From Mycolicibacterium sp. (lineage in GTDB: Bacteria; Actinomycetota; Actinomycetes; Mycobacteriales; Mycobacteriaceae), in the NCBI RefSeq assembly GCF_016462545.1, contig NZ_JAEMTA010000010.1, positions 1 through 64,000 on the forward strand: 64,000 nucleotides of DNA, given 5' to 3'. The translations under genes were made by a program, and so were the position numbers. Below the pieces are notes generated by a model. That model worked only from the letters and a program-made list of their open reading frames with translations. It was not told the DNA's origin and did no database searches. Of this stretch, positions 60,791 to 64,000 are shown piece by piece; positions within the stretch are counted from its first letter, which is position 1, and each line of letters starts with the position of its first letter.

Positions 60791-62377
60791 TCCGTGCCAC
60801 GACGCATCTGGGGCCGAGAGGTCCACGAAGGCTCCTACGGCGGCCACGCCGGTCTGGTCTACGACGAGGGACCGGAGACGTTCGACGATCTGATGGCGGC
60901 CACCGAGGTGTGGACCGATCGGACGTTCCTGGTCCAGGGTGAGCGACGAATCACCTTCGCGGGATTCCGGACCGCCGCCCAGGCTGCACGGGAACGCCTC
61001 GCGGACCTCGGCATTCGGCCCGGCGACCGGGTGATGGTCTTCGGCTACAACAGCCCCGAGTGGGTGGTGGCCTCGTGGGCGCTGTGGCTGTCCGGTGCCG
61101 TCCCCGTCCTGGCGAACCGCTGGTGGAGTCGTGCCGAGATCGACCATGCCGTCACGGTTCTCGCACCGCGGCACATCCTGAGCGACACCGAGCTCACGGT
61201 CGCTGCGCCCTGCAGTCCACTGGGCGACCTGCGTGCCGCGTTCGACGCGGACGCCGCGCCCTCTCCCGGCATCGATACCGACGGCGACGCCGCCGCACTG
61301 ATACTGTTTACCTCCGGCAGCTCCGGTATGCCGAAAGCCGTTGAGCTGTCGCGACGTTCGGTGATCTGCAACCAGCACGACATCATGCAGCGGACCGGAC
61401 GGCTGCCACATCTCCTGGACACGGATTCCGTTCAGGTCGTCAGCCTGGCGACCACGCCAATGTTTCACGTCGGCGGCCTCTCCAGCCTGCTCACCCATTT
61501 CCTGACCGGCGGGAAGATCGTGATGACCGAGGGCCGCTTCGACGCGGGTCAGATCCTGGCACTGATCGAGCGGGAGGGCATTCAGGTCTGGGGTGCGGTG
61601 CCCACCATGGCCATTCGCCTCCTGGAACACCCCGACTTCTCCCGAACCGACCTGTCGAGCCTGAAGTCGTGGCCGCTCGGCGGAGCGCCCGTCACCACCG
61701 CCCTGTTGGACCGGATCAGGACCAAGCTGCCGAAATTGCGCGAACGGGGCCTGAGCAACACGTGGGGCATGACGGAGGCCGGCGGGTTCCTCACCGTCGC
61801 CGACGCCCGCGATCTGACGCTGCACCCCGGAACTGTGGGACGGCCCTACCCCGTCGTCGAGATCCGCATCGACCGCCCGGACGCCGATGGCGTCGGCGAG
61901 GTGCTGGCCCGTTCGCCGACGGTGATGAACGGCTACGTCGGGGTCGACGCATCGGTCAACGCCGAAACCGTCGACGCCGACGGCTGGCTACACTCCGGCG
62001 ACCTGGGGCACCTCACCGACGACGGCTACCTGTTCATCGACGGCCGGAGCAAGGACGTCGTCATCAGGGGCGGCGAGAACATCGCCTGCCCGCACGTCGA
62101 AGCCGCGATCGCCACCCATCCCACCGTCGTCGAAGTCGCCGCCCTCGGGATACCGCATCCCGATCTCGGCGAGGAACTGGTCGCCGTGGTGGTGCACCGG
62201 GCGGACGGCCTCGCCCCCACCCCGGAGGAACTGACGAGCCACGTCACGGGCGTGCTGTCGTACTTCGCGATCCCCACCCGCTGGGAGATCCGGGCTCGGC
62301 CGCTGCCGACGCTCGCCGGCGAGAAGGTCGACAAGAAGTCGCTGGCCGCGTCGTTCGCGGCGCCCCCAAGCGACTGA
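60788..62377 (+). CDS. Acyl-CoA/AMP-dependent synthetase (FadD-like)
   Basis: A 529-residue ANL-superfamily ligase that activates a carboxylate as acyl-AMP, then acyl-CoA. Motifs: ILFTSGSSGMPKAVELSRRS (P-loop A3), NTWGMTEAGGF (A5), DGWLHSGDLGHLTDDGYLFIDGRSKD (A7/A8) and GEKVDKKSLAAS with the catalytic lysine. The chain length and substrate are undetermined. The start at 60788 is set at MSVPRRIWG, immediately after the 32-bp tandem repeats, which replace a normal ribosome-binding site region. It converges with the adenylyl cyclase gene with no gap. Confidence 0.9.
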   Translation: MSVPRRIWGREVHEGSYGGHAGLVYDEGPETFDDLMAATEVWTDRTFLVQGERRITFAGFRTAAQAARERLADLGIRPGDRVMVFGYNSPEWVVASWALWLSGAVPVLANRWWSRAEIDHAVTVLAPRHILSDTELTVAAPCSPLGDLRAAFDADAAPSPGIDTDGDAAALILFTSGSSGMPKAVELSRRSVICNQHDIMQRTGRLPHLLDTDSVQVVSLATTPMFHVGGLSSLLTHFLTGGKIVMTEGRFDAGQILALIEREGIQVWGAVPTMAIRLLEHPDFSRTDLSSLKSWPLGGAPVTTALLDRIRTKLPKLRERGLSNTWGMTEAGGFLTVADARDLTLHPGTVGRPYPVVEIRIDRPDADGVGEVLARSPTVMNGYVGVDASVNAETVDADGWLHSGDLGHLTDDGYLFIDGRSKDVVIRGGENIACPHVEAAIATHPTVVEVAALGIPHPDLGEELVAVVVHRADGLAPTPEELTSHVTGVLSYFAIPTRWEIRARPLPTLAGEKVDKKSLAASFAAPPSD

Positions 62378-63511
62378 CTACCCGGCATCAGCCCGGCGGA
62401 CCCGGAACAGCTTCACCTCGTCCTTGATGTTCTTGAGGCGTCGAGCACCCGCGAACGACCACGACACCCGATCGAGGTCACCGATCGCCTCGCGGGTGGA
62501 TTCCGACGCCAGGATTGCGCCGGGTCTCGCCGCCCCGGTGACACGACTGGCCAGGTTGACCGAGTTGCCGAACCAGTCGCCGGCACGGCTGACGGCCATC
62601 CCGGTCGCGAGGCCCACCCGCAACCGGGGGAAGTCCGCGTCGGCCTCCGTGGCGTCGAGCAGATCGAGAACGGCGTCGAGCATGGCGACGGGATCGCTGC
62701 TGACGAGCATCACCTCGTCGCCGATGCTCTTGACGTAGCGAACCGGTGGCACCGCGACCTCGCGGGCCAGGTCGGCCAGTCGGTGTGCGAGCTTCTCGAG
62801 ATCCTCGGGCGGGACGGCCTCGCCGAGCCGGGTGAAACCGACGAGGTCGGCGAAAGCGGTCGTGACCAGGCGCGCCCCGGGCAGTGGTATGCCCTCGGCG
62901 CGTTCGTTGGTGGTCACCGCTTCGGTCTCCATGATGTGCATCAACTGCAGGCGCAGTGCGTCCTCGATCATGGGCGCGAGCAACGGGGCGACCTGTTCGA
63001 CCAACGCCTCGGACGCCATGGCCGTCTCGAGCTCGGTGGCACCCGGCTTCAACACGGCGGCCAACGCGGCGTAGCGCATCACGTCGGCGGCCCGGGTCAG
63101 GCCCTCGGCCAGCACCTGCAGCACCAGCACGACCTGGTCGGGGGCGATTCCGAGGTCGATGAACTTCTGCGCGCTGGAAAAGGCCTCCCCGTCGGACTTC
63201 GGAAGGACCACGGCATCGGGATCGTCGACCCTCGGCAATCCGACGGCGCGCATCAGGCGTTCCAGTAAGGCGAGATCGAGGCCCGACTCCTCACTGATCT
63301 GGCGGGCCGACACCAGCGTGCCGTCGTCACCCATGGCGCGCCGGGTGGCCAGGAGCATGGGGGCGAACGACTCACCGATCTGGGCATGGGTGAAGCCGCG
63401 CGACGACAACCACTCGATGAGTTCGGCTCGTTCGGCTCGCGCCGTGCCCTCCAAGCCATCCAGCAGACCGGATGCTTCGACGTCGTCTCCGGTATCGACC
63501 GCTTCGCCCAC
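62378..63511 (-). CDS. Class III adenylyl cyclase with regulatory N-domain (Rv1264-like)
   Basis: A 377-residue soluble cyclase. The N-terminal regulatory domain (residues 1-~200; [18 protein letters not shown], then [20 protein letters not shown] and the [30 protein letters not shown] helix) matches the autoinhibitory pH-responsive half of M. tuberculosis Rv1264. The catalytic half has [15 protein letters not shown] (metal Asp), [11 protein letters not shown] (base Lys, second Asp) and [16 protein letters not shown] (transition-state Asn and Arg). All key catalytic residues are present. The GTG at 63511 gives the same N-terminal length before GTARAERA as the remembered Rv1264; the TTG at 63559 is an alternative. 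Confidence 0.9.
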   Translation of the reverse strand: MGEAVDTGDDVEASGLLDGLEGTARAERAELIEWLSSRGFTHAQIGESFAPMLLATRRAMGDDGTLVSARQISEESGLDLALLERLMRAVGLPRVDDPDAVVLPKSDGEAFSSAQKFIDLGIAPDQVVLVLQVLAEGLTRAADVMRYAALAAVLKPGATELETAMASEALVEQVAPLLAPMIEDALRLQLMHIMETEAVTTNERAEGIPLPGARLVTTAFADLVGFTRLGEAVPPEDLEKLAHRLADLAREVAVPPVRYVKSIGDEVMLVSSDPVAMLDAVLDLLDATEADADFPRLRVGLATGMAVSRAGDWFGNSVNLASRVTGAARPGAILASESTREAIGDLDRVSWSFAGARRLKNIKDEVKLFRVRRADAG

Positions 63512-63550
63512 CGGGTCAACGTATCCGACGGTCTGAAAGGATTCGCTTCG

Positions 63551-64000
63551 ATGACCCAACCAATGCGCCAGGGCTTGCCGCCCGTCGTCGGCGACGGCGC
63601 TCGCGTCCTGCTCCTGGGGTCGTTCCCGAGTGAACGGTCACTCGCCACGGGTGAGTACTACGCCAACCGGCGCAACCAGTTCTGGCCGCTGATGGGGTCG
63701 CTGTTCGGATTCGACGCCGACCTGCCGTACACGCAGCGCATCGAGGCGGTGACCCACCACGGGGTGGCACTGTGGGACGTCATACACAGCTGCCGGCGAG
63801 CGGGCAGCATGGACGCCAAGATCGACCGGAAGACGTTGGTGGTCAACGACTTCGACTCGCTGCTAGCCCGACACACCGGCATCGAACGAATCTTCGTCAA
63901 TGGTTTGACAGCCCTCGACGTATTCGAGCGGCACGTCGTGACCCCGCTGCCGACGGTTCGGTTGCCGTCGAGCAGCGGCGCGCTGCCCATGTCGTTCGCC
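63551..64000 (+). CDS. DNA-deoxyinosine glycosylase-like protein (uracil-DNA-glycosylase superfamily), partial
   Basis: The first 150 codons of a gene running off the right edge. The protein starts [16 protein letters not shown] and shows [20 protein letters not shown], then [37 protein letters not shown] and [12 protein letters not shown], the motif set of family-6 hypoxanthine (deoxyinosine) DNA glycosylases in the UDG superfamily. It would excise deaminated adenine from DNA. It is divergent from the adenylyl cyclase, 39 bases away. The C-terminal end lies outside the window. Confidence 0.82.
   Translation, partial: MTQPMRQGLPPVVGDGARVLLLGSFPSERSLATGEYYANRRNQFWPLMGSLFGFDADLPYTQRIEAVTHHGVALWDVIHSCRRAGSMDAKIDRKTLVVNDFDSLLARHTGIERIFVNGLTALDVFERHVVTPLPTVRLPSSSGALPMSFA

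Noticed and set aside
1..64000. tRNA, rRNA, riboswitches, insertion sequences, phage genes and CRISPR arrays
   Set aside because: No cloverleaf-like sequence, transposase or integrase motif, terminal inverted repeats or regularly spaced repeats were found by reading both strands; short or unusual elements could have been missed.

Overview
The window is high-GC actinobacterial DNA, almost fully coding, with short intergenic gaps (none over 300 bases) and frequent 1-4 base stop/start overlaps. Gene content and order point to a mycobacterium, probably a non-tuberculous rapid grower. The right half (about 37.8-63.5 kb) holds homologues of the M. tuberculosis Rv1264-Rv1283c neighbourhood: oppBCDA, a GMC dehydrogenase, an AAA ATPase with a metallophosphoesterase, a SixA-like phosphatase, lipoproteins LprC and LprB, a two-gene ABC exporter and an Rv1264-type adenylyl cyclase. 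An Rv1287-like Rrf2 regulator (6.5 kb) and cysDNC (23-26 kb) also belong to that block but are separated by inserted genes. The synteny statements rest on remembered M. tuberculosis gene order, not on a search. No RNA genes, IS elements or CRISPR arrays were seen.

Layout. 0-8 kb: an LLM oxidoreductase, a VOC protein, a DoxX-like protein, a NarL-type two-component system with a DUF4097-like membrane protein, a nitronate monooxygenase, the Rrf2 regulator, a C-N hydrolase and a split-barrel flavoprotein. 8.3-20.9 kb: a catabolic island. A permease, a glutamine-synthetase-like ligase and an HD protein form one operon. A MarR regulator lies beside it. A second operon carries a class I amidotransferase hydrolase, an FAH-family enzyme, a LigB-type extradiol dioxygenase, an aldehyde dehydrogenase and an acetoacetate-decarboxylase-family protein. 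A third operon carries a P450, a phthalate-family reductase and a Rieske-oxygenase-like protein. I infer uptake, gamma-glutamylation, oxidation and meta-cleavage of an aromatic amine or related compound. Three copies of a 20-bp imperfect palindrome sit in the two divergent promoters and tie the island to the MarR protein.

21-29 kb: a cysteine hydrolase, a truncated decarboxylase-like barrel without a recognisable PLP lysine, cysQ-cysNC-cysD for sulfate activation, a DUF1214 protein with a TetR regulator, and a sulfotransferase. 29-37.6 kb: a glycosylation module with two GT39 membrane glycosyltransferases around a GT2-GtrA fusion, an OmpR-family two-component system and small secreted proteins. 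Four PhoP-box-like 7-4-7 repeats lie at its promoters, three of them 42-44 bases before a start codon.

37.8-64 kb: the conserved block described above, with a PepSY membrane protein, an AIM24 protein and an acyl-CoA ligase among it. Two copies of a long hairpin repeat sit between convergent genes, and a 32-bp tandem repeat abuts the acyl-CoA ligase start. The right edge cuts a DNA-deoxyinosine-glycosylase-like gene.

Most notable: the Rieske-like protein has lost three of four [2Fe-2S] ligands and at least one mononuclear iron ligand while keeping an intact reading frame beside a complete reductase and a P450.
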